Notes: a model not told the origin generated them from the sequence alone. A DNA stretch of 64,000 nt from Spinellus fusiger (GCA_025094145.1 JALLLS010000024.1:1-64000), one strand, 5' to 3'; positions 34,521-46,430 are shown, numbered from the stretch's first letter. Program-made: numbers and translations.

Positions 34521-35980
34521 CACACCCAAAGATTTTCTGGTCTTTAAGCGGTGATATCTCCTTCCTTTTACATCGTTAAAAAGGTTCCCTCTTATGGATC
34601 TGTGTTTAAAATTAAAGGTTTGTAAGTATCTAAATAATTATTTCTTTTTGTGGATACCTCAATATCAAATTGTATTGTCAGTAAAATATATTGTTTATGA
34701 ATAAAATTGTTGATTGTCGTGATATTACTTTCCTTTTATGGATAGCGGCATCTCTAGTGGAAAAGCCAGCTAAAAGAAGAAAGAAATGAAGGGACACATT
34801 CCATTACATTTCAATAATATCATAGTTGGAAGTATTAGCATATAAAATATAGTATAAAAGAAGTATTGAATTGAATGAATAAAGACCAGAGTTCTACTAC
34901 ACGTTTGACTGTCCGGATTTCCTTTGATACCTAAGATCAAAGACGACATGGATAAAATTGTTTATAATAATAATATACTATTATTATAGCTACTGCTGTT
35001 TTAGGCATATTCCCTCATAGCAATAGAGACTATACCCTAAAAGCATTGTGATTTGTTTTTGGGAGATAAATAACTATGCTCAGGAGTATACCCTAGACAT
35101 TATTGACCTTGTGGAAGACCACCTAAGACTGACTTGAAAGGAGTCTTTACTTGCCTAATAACAATACAATGAGTTTCTTGTGAAATACAATGAACTTAAG
35201 CCCAGATGATGGCATTATTTACCTTTTTATCACTAGAGTAGTCCTTGGTAGTGTCTATTACTTCTCTCCATTGTTTCTCCTTGTTAATAATAGTACATTG
35301 CCTTGCTTATTTATGCTCATCTTGACGAGTACTTAAATATTAAATTGTATGTGCAGTGTGGGAAATAACAAAAGGAGGGGAGTATCAAAACAAATAATAG
35401 TCTTTCTTTCTCTCTATTCTGGTAGGGTATACACTAGCCTCCACTCATAAGATCCACAAGTCAAACAATTAACACTATTTGCCTTGAGCCTAAGAGACAG
35501 TATTAGAAATAATATCTTGTTATCATTAAGTACTATTGTTAATACCAGTTAAAATAAGGTAGTTACTGAAGTGATTATAAATATTGAGTCAATGAATGGC
35601 TATACAGTTCTTAATATAAGTGAATTCGGTTCTATTTTATGGACAATGACCATTATAGTTAATTCAGTGTGTTCTATAATACATCTTTTTTAAGCAGTCA
35701 TACTGCAAATACTATGGGCTTATAGTTAACACATGTTAAACAATAAATGTAGTGACTGAGTTGTAATATTAAGTGGATTCTTGTTCTATTTCTTGTCTTT
35801 ACAGCCAATTCTATACTTTTTAATTACAATGTCAATCGTCACTGCTAAAATAGGTAATCAGAGTTTGAAATAGTTCATTTCCACAGCGAAAAGGCATCTT
35901 TAAACACATTAGCCAACCATATGAATATTGCGATTTTATTTTCAGGATATTTCTTTATATCCCAAACATCTTTGGGTGTG
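34521..35980 (-). mobile_element. Non-autonomous TIR DNA transposon, copy B
   Basis: The 1.46 kb element begins CACACCCAAAGATTTTC and ends ATCTTTGGGTGTG, with TA immediately outside both ends. It is inverted relative to copy A and collinear with copies C and D. No transposase frame is present; its continuous sequence around 35460-35500 corresponds to the point where copy D carries its transposase segment. Confidence 0.88.
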
Positions 35981-36059
35981 TAGTAGGCATCTATTGTAGC
36001 CATGTTGTTTATTAAGTGAATATTATTTGATAGATATGAATTATGCTCAGCTAGGAAGT

Positions 36060-37150
36060 TTTTTTTTCAAGGATAGAAGGTCTTCCAGATATTCTTCCTC
36101 TGACTGTGCCTCCATCATTCAGATATTCTACATGGGCCTTCTGCCTTGTTCCTGGTTGTGCAAAGTGTGCGGTCTTTAATAGCGTATGGCTTGTGGTCTG
36201 TTGGCCTGCCCATTTTGGTTGTATCTTCCACAGTCAATTGTTCGGTGGCCTTCTTCCCAGCAGTTATCACAGATGGGTACTCCCGCCTTTGTGTAGGCCC
36301 TCAATTGTCTTTTGAGTCTGTCCATTTTCATGGTACTAGGCTTGACTTGGATGGCATCAATTTCCATGGCATTGTCAAAGGACTCCGCTATTTCCTTTGC
36401 ACGGTCCATCTGTCGTTCTGCTGGAGTAAAGTCAAATGGTCGGTCTTTCATTTCCAGGGCAATCGCTTCGTCGATCGCTTTTGTGAGCGCTGGGAGTACA
36501 ATGGAAGAGAGGGTGGTACGTATGGCCACTGAAATGAGCGACTCTATGAAAAGAGTGACTTATTCCTCTTTATATTTTGTAGTGATTCGAGAGTGTGGAT
36601 ATTCCCAGTTGGATACATACTCGGCCACAGGTTGGTCTGCCCTCTGTCTTAGTTTGCGTAGGCTTACTAAGATTCCTCTGTCATCCAGTGCTGCAGGCGG
36701 GGCCCACTGGTCCAACAGGGTCTTCTCCAATTAGTCCCAATTGTGGCGAGTGGTGCTTGGTAGAGTGGTAATTCAGTTGCGGACTAGGATAGGCATGTAT
36801 TTTCGCAGTACTCTTGTGCATGTATCCAAGGGGGCTCTCACTGTGGCGGCTTCAAGCTTGAATATTTGTATCCATGAGCGGAATTTGGCTGTATCCTTGA
36901 GTGAAGCAATATTAATGCTCCTATATTTTCCTCCAGGCGCCATTGTGTGAATTCGGTCAGTTCAGAGGGAGAGAAGCTTTTTACGGGTTCCTTGTCAGCT
37001 ATTGCTATTGACAGGGTTTTGTAGTCGGTAGGAATGTGTGGAATAGGGTCTCGCCACCGAGAAAAGGCTAGGTTGTTTGAGAAAGGTTCTGGAGAACTAG
37101 GTCCAGGAGAGAGTTTCGGTGGGATTCCAGAGAACTAGGTCCAGGAAGCT
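36060..37150 (-). pseudogene. Ty3/Gypsy-like gag remnant
   Basis: Frame fragments on the minus strand spell a retrotransposon capsid-like region (APGGKYRSINIASLKD, LRKLRQRADQPVAEYVSNWE, ALTKAIDEAIALEMKDRPF) followed by a CCHC zinc knuckle, CDNCWEEGHRTIDC. In-frame stops interrupt it near 36570 and 36770. No protease or polymerase region follows, because the next 80 bp run into copy B at 35980. Confidence 0.75.
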
Positions 37151-37194
37151 TGATACAATGTCTTGATTTCTGACTTATACGGGTAGTTTCACTA

Positions 37195-37515
37195 TGTAAT
37201 GTGCTATGACGTAGCACAGAAAGGAAACAATAGTAGATAAGATAAAAATACTCTTTTATTAATCGTAGTATTTGTCTTATACTATTCTATGATACTGTAG
37301 TATTGTCTTTTATAAGGTCAATGGCTTATACTACGGCCATTGCTCTTAATTGATTGCAACCACAATTCTAGTTTATTGTTACTCAGTGGCCATCAGACTC
37401 TATTGGGAATAGAGACTCTGATGGGTTGAGCTCTTTCTCTACGGCCCCTGGATCATATTGGGAATACCGGACTCTGATTGGTTGATTTCATTGCTCCCAA
37501 CAAACTATGATAACA
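37195..37515 (-). mobile_element. Candidate 5' LTR of the Gypsy-like remnant
   Basis: On the minus strand the 321-bp block starts TGTTATCATAG and ends ATTACA, the TG...CA form expected of an LTR, and lies directly upstream of the gag remnant with about 50-60 bp between. No partner LTR was found in the window, so this rests on position and termini only. Confidence 0.4.
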
Positions 37516-38367
37516 TACCTATTTCAATGGTCGGTTTTTTTATTTTTTTTTATTGCTTGTTTCAATGGCCGGTTTTTTTATTTTTATTTTATTGATTGTT
37601 TCAATGGCCAGTTTCTTTTTTTTTCTTTTTTTTATGGCTTGTCTCAATGGCAGAAGGCATAGGCTGGAAAATGGCAGATGAGAATTTGTCCAACTCAAAG
37701 GCACCCGGATCGCTGATTCTGTAGCAGGATCATTCATGTTTGTACTAGGATAAGGTACTAGTTTAAGCCAATCAATGCATAGTCATAAAAAAACATTGTC
37801 GCTGTCCACCTTATTATTCTCATCTTTGTCTTTGTCTATGGGATCAGTAGAGAGAGAGAAGGATGGACTTTATTGTTTATTTGTTTATTTATTTTAATAA
37901 GACTTGTTACTTTTATATAAGCCTCTGTGGGCTGTCTCTTTCTTTCTGCTCTTTTACTACTTGCATCCCTCACATGTCCAATCAATAAAATTCTTCTTTT
38001 TTATAGCCTTCAAAGTCTTCTCTTTTTCGACTGTAGACACTTGTAGAATTGAAAAAAAATATGTATACTTGTTTATTGATTCATATACAATATTATATTG
38101 ATATATACAGAAAGAGAATATATATGTGTGTATGTTTTTTTTTCTTTTTTCTTTTTTCTCTGTGTGTTTTTATTGATAAAAATAGAAAACAGATTTCTAT
38201 TAAAAAGAAAAGAAAAAAAGACAAGTGGACTTTTCTTATTTTTAATGTTTTCTTTTATTATTATTTATTTTTCTATTATATCTCCATGGCAAAAATTTTT
38301 GATGGTGTTTCGATCTTTTCCTTATAGCTCGGCTCGCGGAAAGAATCCTCATAGTAGACGGGCGTTG
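37516..38367. other. AT-rich intergenic region with decayed direct repeats
   Basis: Three imperfect units of TTTCAATGGCCGGTTTTTTT occur at about 37522-37640, then poly-T and poly-A tracts. Open frames at 37904-38400 are T-rich and not convincing. Confidence 0.5.
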
Positions 38368-38562
38368 TTGTATCCAGAGTCAATACAGAGACATGTCTAA
38401 CAAAAGTAGCACCGATCAATTGCATCAATACTGATAAGTAATCAGGGTCATGTGTGTAGACTCAACTACAGGAAGCACATAAGTGTAACTATGGCAATTG
38501 ATTAGTATATAAAGAGTTGTATATTCCACCAAATGAAAGCATCTATTCTTGAATAAGGTTCT
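38368..38562 (+). repeat. Dispersed 195-bp repeat, copy 1 (possible solo LTR or SINE)
   Basis: Starting at TTGTATCCAGAGTCAATACA and ending near TTCTTGAATAAGGTTC, it matches 49623-49820 on the opposite strand over its whole length with scattered mismatches. It has no coding capacity. Confidence 0.75.
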
Positions 38563-38708
38563 TTTATTTTTAATTATCTTTATTCGTTTATGATAAAGAA
38601 GACTTGTGACAGCCGCTCGAGCCTTTCGAGAGCCTCAAACTCTCTCATCGTCAAACGAGAGAGTTCGAGTTCTGTTGCAGCCGAGGTTGTCTCTGGGTTG
38701 CACAGATA

Positions 38709-39310
38709 TCACAGAGAAAACCGTCGGCTGCGTGTCGGTATCACGGGAGACTGTTCCTCCTCTGAGGAGGAAAAACCAGTGAGGGACGCGGCAGTGAAGG
38801 TGGCGGTGGCGGTGGAGGAGGAGGAGGAGGAGAAAGAAGTATCTTGCAAATTGTCATGCAAAGCGTTCTTTGCATAAAAATGTCTAACTGGGATAGGTGT
38901 TACAATCTTTAGGCTCTTATGGTACGACAGGAAAGCATCCAGGTCAGGACGTTGGCTGCTTGCCCCGTGTGTGACTGTTTTTGCAGTTGAACACTTACTT
39001 CGTTGAACACGATTTACACCGTGTGTGTGCGTGTGCTGCATCATGTTGTCATACCGACTGAATCTACGATTGCAGTCGGGTACAATGCAGCTGAAAGGTT
39101 TCTGATGGGATTAGTACAACAAGTACTGAGTGATCTAATCTTACTTCTCCGGTATGCTTTCTATTGTAGTGTAGAAATAAGAAAGAGTGAGTTTTAATGA
39201 AAGAGCTTTTTTTTTTACTGCAAATCATCTTACCGAATATGTCGGGCAAGGTGCTCCGATCGAGAAAAAGACATAGTACAGGTGCCATAGCCCTGGCACT
39301 GGAAGATTTT
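38709..39310 (-). CDS. C2H2 zinc-finger transcription factor (two fingers), 5' end unresolved
   Basis: Three exons are visible: 39234-39310, a 16-nt microexon 39145-39160 and 38709-39101; 161 residues in frame. They encode two tandem C2H2 fingers: [25 protein letters not shown] would be too long to quote whole, but the cysteines, [11 protein letters not shown] and linker HTGEKPF are plain, and finger two reads [19 protein letters not shown]. Such [12 protein letters not shown] pairs occur in fungal stress and carbon regulators (Msn2, Com2, Usv1 type). The linker HTGE is encoded by the microexon. The C-terminus is Ser/Thr-rich with an acidic SSSEEE patch. The exon at 39310 must be preceded by another in phase 0, but none was found before the transposon at 39720, so the 5' end may be displaced or lost. 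Confidence 0.75.
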
Positions 39311-39854
39311 CTGGCCAGTGGAGCGTTTTTATTGTTGGAGCGACATGGCAGAGTTGATTAAAAAAGAGGATGATAGGTACTTGAAAGAAAAAGTTTGCTT
39401 GTTTTATAGTGAAGAAATAAATAATAATAAAAAAAGAGTCCTTTTCTTTTTAAGAAATAAAGCGAGGCGGATATAAGTGAATGTGAAGAGCTTTAATTCA
39501 TTTAATAGACAGGTAGATCTAATACAAGATATTTCAGGTACGAGTTTTCTTCTACTGATCAAAAACTAGATGGACATAAATTTCTATGGTTTATTTTTCA
39601 CTTTTTCTTGAACTTTCATTGGTTGAAATCAGTAAAAATGCAGTAATAACAATTGAATTGAGAAGGAAAAAAAGAACAATACAAAAAAAAGGTAAAACAG
39701 ATAGTAAGACCCTACTATACACCTAAAGATTTTCTGGTCTTTAAGCGGTGATACGACTTTCCTTTTACACACTCAAAGGGTTTTCTGGCTTTGAAGTAGT
39801 GATATGACCTTCCCTTTACGTCACGACGCGATTTTACTTTTTTATGGAACTGTA

Positions 39855-41491
39855 CACTATTTTCACTTATTATTGTCGCACTTTTGGAAAAAAAACTTAG
39901 CGCACAAGTGGAAAAAAACTTGTCGCATTAATAAATTAAAAGATGGCGTATAAGTTGGATGTGACAAATGCGACATAAATGTTTTATTTTTAAAGAGGCT
40001 TCTCTTGTAAGCAATCCTCAAATCTATCGACAGAGTATTTGCAAAACCCTCTGAGGTCACCGAGAAGAACTTGGTTAGATGCATCGGCGATTCTAGATGA
40101 CAGAGTTTCTTCTTCCAAGAGTCTTTCTCTTTTTAACTTGCTTTTGCAAACAGACCAGAATTGCTTGATAGGATTCAAATCTGGTGAGTAAGGAGGAAGA
40201 TAGACACACTTGTACCCACGGCCTTCAATGAAGCTTTTAATGTCTTCATTCATGTGGATAGGAGCGTTGTCCATAATCAAGTAATTATCCTTGAAAACAT
40301 CTGGGAAATTGTCCATGACATCCATTGTATCGCTCAAGAAATTAATATAGTGGCTAGTAACAGTGCCTTTGCTTTGTCTCTGGGAAGGCCTACTAGATCT
40401 AGTAGTTCTTCTCTTCTTTGAAACAGGCAACATTCGAGGCCGTCTTACTTTTATATTGACAACGCCCTGAGCAGATGTTGCTCCCATGATAGTTGTTGTT
40501 TTGGCCCTCATTCTTGGTACTTTTACTACTGCACAAGTACCTACTTTTGACCAAGCAAAAGTACGCTTCATATTGATGTGGAATGCCGCCTCATCTATAA
40601 AGACACAGTTGCTCATGTAGTCCATATCTGTCTCCATCCATTTTTGTACCCACTCTTTTCGATCCTTGATCTTTTCAGGACTATTACGACCAACTGAATG
40701 AAAATGGGCTCTTTTCAGACTGATCTTACAATTTTTTCACCAAAAATTGTAGAGCTGTTTTCGATATCTCTAAATCATTAAAAGACGTTCTCAAACTCTC
40801 CATCATTTGATCCAAGACTAAAGAGGGCTGATCGTCCAATAAATCGACTAAAAATCTTTTATGGCTATCATCAAGTAATGCTGGTCTACCAGCTGGCCTT
40901 CCACTACCTTCTTTTCTGGCAATGAATGTCTGAGGATTCTGCTGATCGTTTGAGTACCATCGCTGAGCAGTGCGTGGGTGGATTTGAAGTTTCAGCGCAG
41001 CAGCTCTGACGCTCATACCCCTTTCATAAATCAATACAAACAACTGCTCTTTTTCGGAATCTTTGTAATGCCTGTGGATACCAGGAGCTCTGTTATCCTC
41101 TTCCGTATTGACATCTCTGTCTACGGATTGTTGTACAGTTCTTCTTTCTGGCTTCTCGGGTGGTTTGAGGTCAAGGTACATCCCGAAATTTGTAACCGTC
41201 TCAATGGGGTATGTCTCCTCGTCTACCTCCATCTCCACTACTGTAACGGCTATGCCTTCATCATTATAGATATTTCCTTGGCCGTCTTCGTGCACAATGT
41301 TATTCATTTTTAAGAAAAGTAAAATGTAAGAAAACCTCAAGTACTTAGAATACGCCAGTTTTAAATCTTTTACTATGCCAAATTTTAATTAATTAATGCG
41401 ACGTATTTTATTCTATTAGTACGCCAAATTTTAATTTATTAATGCGACATATTTTTCTCTAAAAGTGTGACAATAATAAGTGAAAATAGTG
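39855..41491 (-). mobile_element. Tc1/mariner (IS630-type) transposon nested in copy C
   Basis: Terminal inverted repeats of about 30 bp (CACTATTTTCACTTATTATT... at the left, its inverse at the right) are bounded by TA on each side (39853-39854 and 41492-41493), the standard target duplication. The flanks rejoin exactly to the sequence of copy B (TTATGGA-CT/TTTAAA context). The element carries a two-part transposase on its minus strand. Confidence 0.93.
39990..41340 (-). pseudogene. Tc1/mariner transposase, frameshifted and with altered catalytic residue
   Basis: The upstream part (41340-40726) has an acidic N-terminus and a helix-turn-helix region (YERGMSVRAAALKLQIHPRTAQRWY, of which SVRAAALKLQ and RTAQRWY are typical, then GRPAGRPALLDD). 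The downstream part (40637-39990, with further residues read through to about 40720) has the DDE domain: FIDEAAFHINMKR, IMDNAPIHMNED and YSPDLNPIKQFW. The third catalytic Glu, expected after NPI, is Lys (AAG). The two parts are in different frames; the break lies at about 40725-40731 next to an A6 run. It is a single-nucleotide shift, so the copy is probably young but dead. Confidence 0.88.
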
Positions 41492-42942
41492 TATTTTAAA
41501 TCAAAAGGTTTACGGATATCTAAACTATTATTCCCTTTTGTAGAATACCTCACTATCAGATTGTATTATCAATAGAATATATTGTTTATTAATAAAATTG
41601 TTTATTGTAATATTATAGCTGATACTATACTATTGTCGTCTTTGGGTTTTTAGGCCAAAGGTATACGGAACAGTAGAACGTGTAGTTAAACTCTGTTGTT
41701 TATTGAATGGAATTGTTACGTGTTTTATACTTTTCTAATGGTATAGATTCAGGGGTTAACTATCGAAATGCTATGAACTATCGACATCCTTTGATATTCG
41801 AGAGTCTCCTTCTTAGTTTGGTAATAAATCAATCCTAATTCCCAAAAGAGTGATTCTTCCAATTATGGGAAAAGTCTTTACGACACTATAATACTATAGC
41901 TACTGCCTAAGTGCATTTCCTCATATCAATAAAATCCACACCCTAAAAGCGTTGTGCTTTATCCTTGGGAGATGGATAACTATGCTCAGGAGTATACCCT
42001 AGAGACCCTAGATAGTATAGAAGACTACCTGAGACTGACTTAAAAGGAGTCTTTACTTGCCTAATAACAATACAATGAGCGTCTTGTACATTAGAATAAG
42101 CCATAGCCTAGATGAATACACTACTTACCTTTTTATCACTAGAATAGTCCTTGGTAGTGTCTACAAACTGTTTCTATTGTTTCTCTTTGTTAATAATAGT
42201 ACATTAACTTGCTTATTTATGCTCATCTTGACGAGTACTTAAATATCAAGTTGTATGTACAGTGTGGGAAATATCAAAAGGAGAATATCAAAACAAATAA
42301 TAATCTTTCTTTCTCTATTCTGGTAATGTATGAATTTTAGTCTTCACTCATAAAATTCACAAGTATAATTCACAAGTATAATTCACAAGTATAATTCACA
42401 AGTATAATTCACAAGCCAAGCAATTCACACTCTATTTGCCTTGGACCTAAAAGACAGTATTAGAAACAATACTTTGTTATCATTAAGCACCACTGTTAAT
42501 ACCAGTTACAATAACATAGTTGTTAAAGTGATTATAAATATTGAGTCAATAAATGACTATAATTCTCTTAATATAAGTGAGTTTGGTTCTATTTTCTGGA
42601 CAATGACCACTAGAGTTAACTCTATAAGTTCTGTAATACATCTTTCTTAAGCAGTGTTATGCTGCAAATACTTTGGGCTTAAGAATAACATATTATGTTA
42701 AGAGAAGAATATCAGTGACTGAGTTGTGATTTTGGGGTGATTCTTGTTCTATTTGTCTTTATAGCCAATTCTATACTTTTTAATTGCAAAGTCAATAGCT
42801 ATTGCTAAAACAGACAGGTAGAGTTTGAAATAGTTCATTTCCACAGCGAAAAGGCATCTTTAAACACATTATCCAATCATAAGAATATTGCGATTTTATT
42901 TTCAGGATATTTCCTTATATATCCCAAACATCTTTGGGTGTG

Positions 42943-43734
42943 TAAGTAAAAATAGCGAGACTGAACAAAGATTATTTTTATTGAGTGAAGAGAGGTTCAT
43001 TATTTATACTTTTTGGGGGTGCTTGTCCTTCAGTGGCCTTCTATCTTATGGTGGTTTATGATTAGTCCATCTCGTGACTGATTCCTAGATACAACTTTAT
43101 GGTTAGTTCATTGGATAAGCACTCTGTAATGTTGGGCACTAGAGACACGTTTGGAGACACGTAGGGCCTGGATGGCTGGCTACTGACACTGTGTTGTGAA
43201 TGGAAAAAAAGGATGTGGGGATGTCCTTGACTGTGCGAGTGTGTAGAAGAGTGGGGGTATGTAGATAGTTTTACAGAGAAATAGAAAGGCGGAAAACAAA
43301 CAGGTTTGTAATAGAACTGTGGCACGCTGTGCTTGTACAGTAACGATTCAACGAAAAGAAAAGAGATACAAACAAAGCAGGTTGAAAACAAGAAACAGAT
43401 CACTGTCTGATTCAAAGAAAGTCCATCTTGTTTATACTCCAGAAAGTAGCTCGAATTCAAGGTCTGTTTTTATTAAAGAAGTAGTAAACTACCCTTTTTA
43501 TACTAATTGCTATTTCATTCCCAATGACGTGTGGGTTATTCTACTTGTCAATGCTAATGATACTTTTACCAAACCTCCAAGAAGATTGGGTGGTCAATCC
43601 GCACTATCTCACAACTCCATTATACAGTTACAACCAATTGAATTTAATACTTGCCGAAACTCTAATAATAAAAACTTTATCTTTGAATAAAACTCTATTT
43701 ATTTCTAAATATTATTAAACCAACACAACATACC
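42943..43734. other. Inter-transposon spacer with a gene remnant
   Basis: The region contains the plus-strand remnant at 43440-43690, homologous to 34035-34262, and otherwise no supported gene. The minus frame at 43062-43460 is the shadow of low-complexity sequence. Confidence 0.45.
43440..43690 (+). pseudogene. Gene remnant, paralogous to 34035-34262
   Basis: It encodes FIKEVVNYPFYTNCYFIPN and ILLVNANDTF in the same order as the minus-strand remnant at 34035-34262. It lacks a credible start and ends at a stop at 43687. Function unknown. Confidence 0.5.
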
Positions 43735-44955
43735 GGATAGATATTCAGAAGCTCACACTTGTGGAGAATATGATAAAGCAAAAGATTGAAGATGATGGGG
43801 CATTTGTTACTTGTTGAAGCAAGTATAGTTGAGATGAATAAGCCCACAGTTCAAAATAGTATCAGAAGCATCAAAGGACATAGATCACTTTTACGTTGAA
43901 AGAGTCATGAAAAACCTATAAATGACAGTGAGAGAGACCTTGGACACCTGAAAAAAGTTTATTAGAAAAGACCCATTTACCCCATTTACCCCATTTACCC
44001 CATTTACCCTATTTGCCCTATTTGCCCCATTTGCCCCATATAATCAAATGAAATTAGATATGTTGAAGTTTGAGGTAGATGTATGTAGAAACACCATTAT
44101 CAGATACTGCAATCAGTTAGAGTTTGAATCTGTTTCTGTAGACTACACTCTGGCCTTAACTAAAAACAAAACAAAGAGAAACGGCTTTGTTGGGCTAAGG
44201 AACATGCCAGTTGGACAAGTGATTAGTGGAGGGGTGTCATTTAGTCTGATGAGTCAACATACATTATGAAAAAGAGCAATAGAGATGCCTGTGTCATTAT
44301 AAAAAATTAGACAATGCTATGATCCTAATTACAGTGTTCCAACAACAATGTTTAGTGGCAGCGGGGTCATGTTTTGGTGCTGTTTTTGAGTGAGTGGATT
44401 CGACTCATTGGTCTTTGTTAGTAGCACTGTAAACTAAGACAAATACACAGAATTATGGCTAATGAGTTCCTTCCTTGGTTCATGGAATTGCATCAGAAAG
44501 AAGATAGGGAGTTTCTGTTACAAGAAGAGGGTGCTAGTTGTCATACCGGGGTCTATGATAGATGGTGGAAAGAGATATGTCAAATTAGAGTACTTTGATT
44601 ACTATCCCACACAAATCCCTGACTTGAACCCAATTGAACACGTCTGGTGGGCCTTGGAAAGACGAATTAAATAAAGAGTATATATTATCAATGTAGAAAG
44701 TTGGTATTGAACTTGAACAACGATAAGTTTAGAGTATGACGGACAGGTGCCAGGATGTCATTGATGCCAAAGGAAACCATACAAAATACTAACTGTATTA
44801 TTATTATTATTATATTCTCAATGAATAAAAGATGTTGGGCTTTGTTGTACTTAATTTTGAAGCTTCTAGATCAAATGTGGAGTGTTTTATTTGATATTGA
44901 ACATGTTCTAAATATTTCGTCCTGAAATCTATTTTCAAAAGTATTAAGTTCAATT
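43735..44955 (+). pseudogene. Second Tc1-like family, decayed copy 1
   Basis: Broken frames encode a Tc1-type transposase: LKFEVDVCRNTIIRYCNQLE, then GVMFWCCF, then PDLNPIEHVWWALERRIK with the third acidic residue intact. Many stops and shifts separate them. The block matches 54738-55800 in inverted orientation, down to the TTTCCTTTGGCATCAATGAC segment near 44760. A CCCATTTA nonamer-like minisatellite lies at 43973-44040. Confidence 0.8.
43973..44040. repeat. TTTACCCCA/TTTGCCCCA minisatellite
   Basis: About seven tandem 9-bp units, the right half with TTTGCCC variants, lie inside the decayed Tc1-like copy 1. Confidence 0.9.
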
Positions 44956-45454
44956 AGGTATGACTGTATAAATCCTATTATTTCCACGACTGTTGGAACG
45001 CATCCACCTGTTGGGCAAAGGGATCCTCGTGGAAACTCTAATAAGTAGGCAGCTGGTGGTTGTGTTGTGCTGCAAAAGCGTTCACCTTCAAGTTCATCAA
45101 TCTTTATTTCTGCTGTATTTTCTTGAAGAATTTTGGAGGAATAGTACTCTTGTACATCGGTCTCTTCAATCTGCTTAGGGCATCTGCATTGATGTTATGT
45201 ATGCTCGGCACATGTTGGTAGTGGATTGTCAACCGGTAAGTATTGCACAGATATTGTATTCTGATTGCTAGGTCCTAAGGTAGTGGTGAGGATATTCCAC
45301 CTGCCTTTGTCACATACTTTAGTGTTGTGATATTGTATGTGAATATTCTGAATGTTGTAGATTGTAGCTGTTTGGCATGCATCAGGATGGCAAAGTATAT
45401 TGTTTTAAGGTTCCTCACATTGATTGAGGTCTCTTTTTCCTTCTTGCTCCATTA

Positions 45455-46430
45455 TCACGCTGTCTTAAATAAATGCGAGTGAACTCCCCATCCTGTGTCT
45501 GATGTGTTCGCATATATTGTGGCTGATGGTGTTGGAAACGGTAGTTGTTGTATTGGTAAACTGTTCTTCTTTACTAGCCATTCTTTCCACCACTGGATCT
45601 CCGAGCGTAAACATTCTGTTAGGTGACAATTCTTATTCAACCGGTTCTGGTTCTGGTATAAGCTCCTGGACATGTCTCTCTGTAGATATTGTATATGAAG
45701 TAATACTTCCCCAATGGCTGGTATTACTGAGGTCATTTCCCCTATAAAACCTGCTATCTAACAATATGATCTCTGTGTGGGAGCCTCGGCTTGACATAGT
45801 CTTTATAACAGCTTTTTGACCTTGGTTTGAGGAAGTAATTTTCATTGTCTTGGTATTGAATGAGAAGTCTAGGTACTCTTGTCATTTATTGGGAGTCATT
45901 TTGCTCTTTTTCTCATTGATCATGAAGCCCGATGTTTCCAAGTGGTGTACAACCTTTGCTACTACTGACTTCTTCTCTTCCAGATTCTCTAGAATGAAAA
46001 TGTCGTCGAGGTAATATACTAGATGTATTCCCCTTGCTCTCAAAGGCTCTACTGAATATCTCATTAATTTTGAGAAGATCCTGGGTGCTACACTCAATCC
46101 AAAAGCTAGGGAGGTGTAACTGTATACTGTTCCTCTGTTCTCAAAAGTAAGTATTCTCTGTAAGTCCTTGTGTATTGGTACTGCTACATCTACTGCTTCC
46201 TGATTCTCTAAAAACATTCTTAATGGCTTTATACTTTATGGTGACGGTGTGTGTGCATATGTGAATTGTCGTCTGTAGCTGTTTTTGACTACTGATAAGT
46301 GCCAACTGTGTGGAATCATTTTGTTCCAGTTGTCTTTGAAATGTTCTAAACATTCTCCTGGTAATATCCCATCCATGGGTACAGAATAATTCACTTGTGT
46401 CTCTTCTAGACACTTTACTACTGGTGGCAC
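45455..46430 (-). pseudogene. DIRS-like reverse transcriptase/RNase H fragments
   Basis: Frames at 46430-46141, 46217-45882 and 45845-45455 together encode the polymerase. Visible are AFGLSVAPRIFSKLM, VYYLDDIFIL (catalytic aspartates present) and a thumb-like segment EKKSKMTPNK. The downstream part carries SLIGQ-like VIPAIGEVLLHIQYLQRDM. Shifts and stops separate the fragments. Confidence 0.8.

Larger units (their letters stand above)
39720..42942 (-). mobile_element. TIR DNA transposon copy C, split by a Tc1/mariner insertion
   Basis: The left end reads CACCTAAAGATTTTC and the right end ATCTTTGGGTGTG, with TA outside both. Removing the insertion at 39855-41491 leaves about 1.58 kb collinear with copy B. 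A second degraded terminal-like block (TTTTCTGGCTTTGAAG) lies at 39781-39830. There is no own transposase frame. Confidence 0.88.

Noticed and set aside
38590..38877. Plus-strand 95-codon frame rich in Ser, Arg and Glu
   Set aside because: It is the complement of the zinc-finger gene's C-terminal exon, whose opposite strand has recognisable domains and splice sites.
38990..39015. Possible 24-nt intron (GTAAGT...ACAG) in the zinc-finger gene
   Set aside because: Its length is a multiple of three without a stop, so reading through is the simpler model.
40720..40732. Tiny intron joining the two transposase frames (GTAAGATCAG)
   Set aside because: Ten nucleotides cannot be an intron; a one-base frameshift beside the A-run is the simpler explanation.
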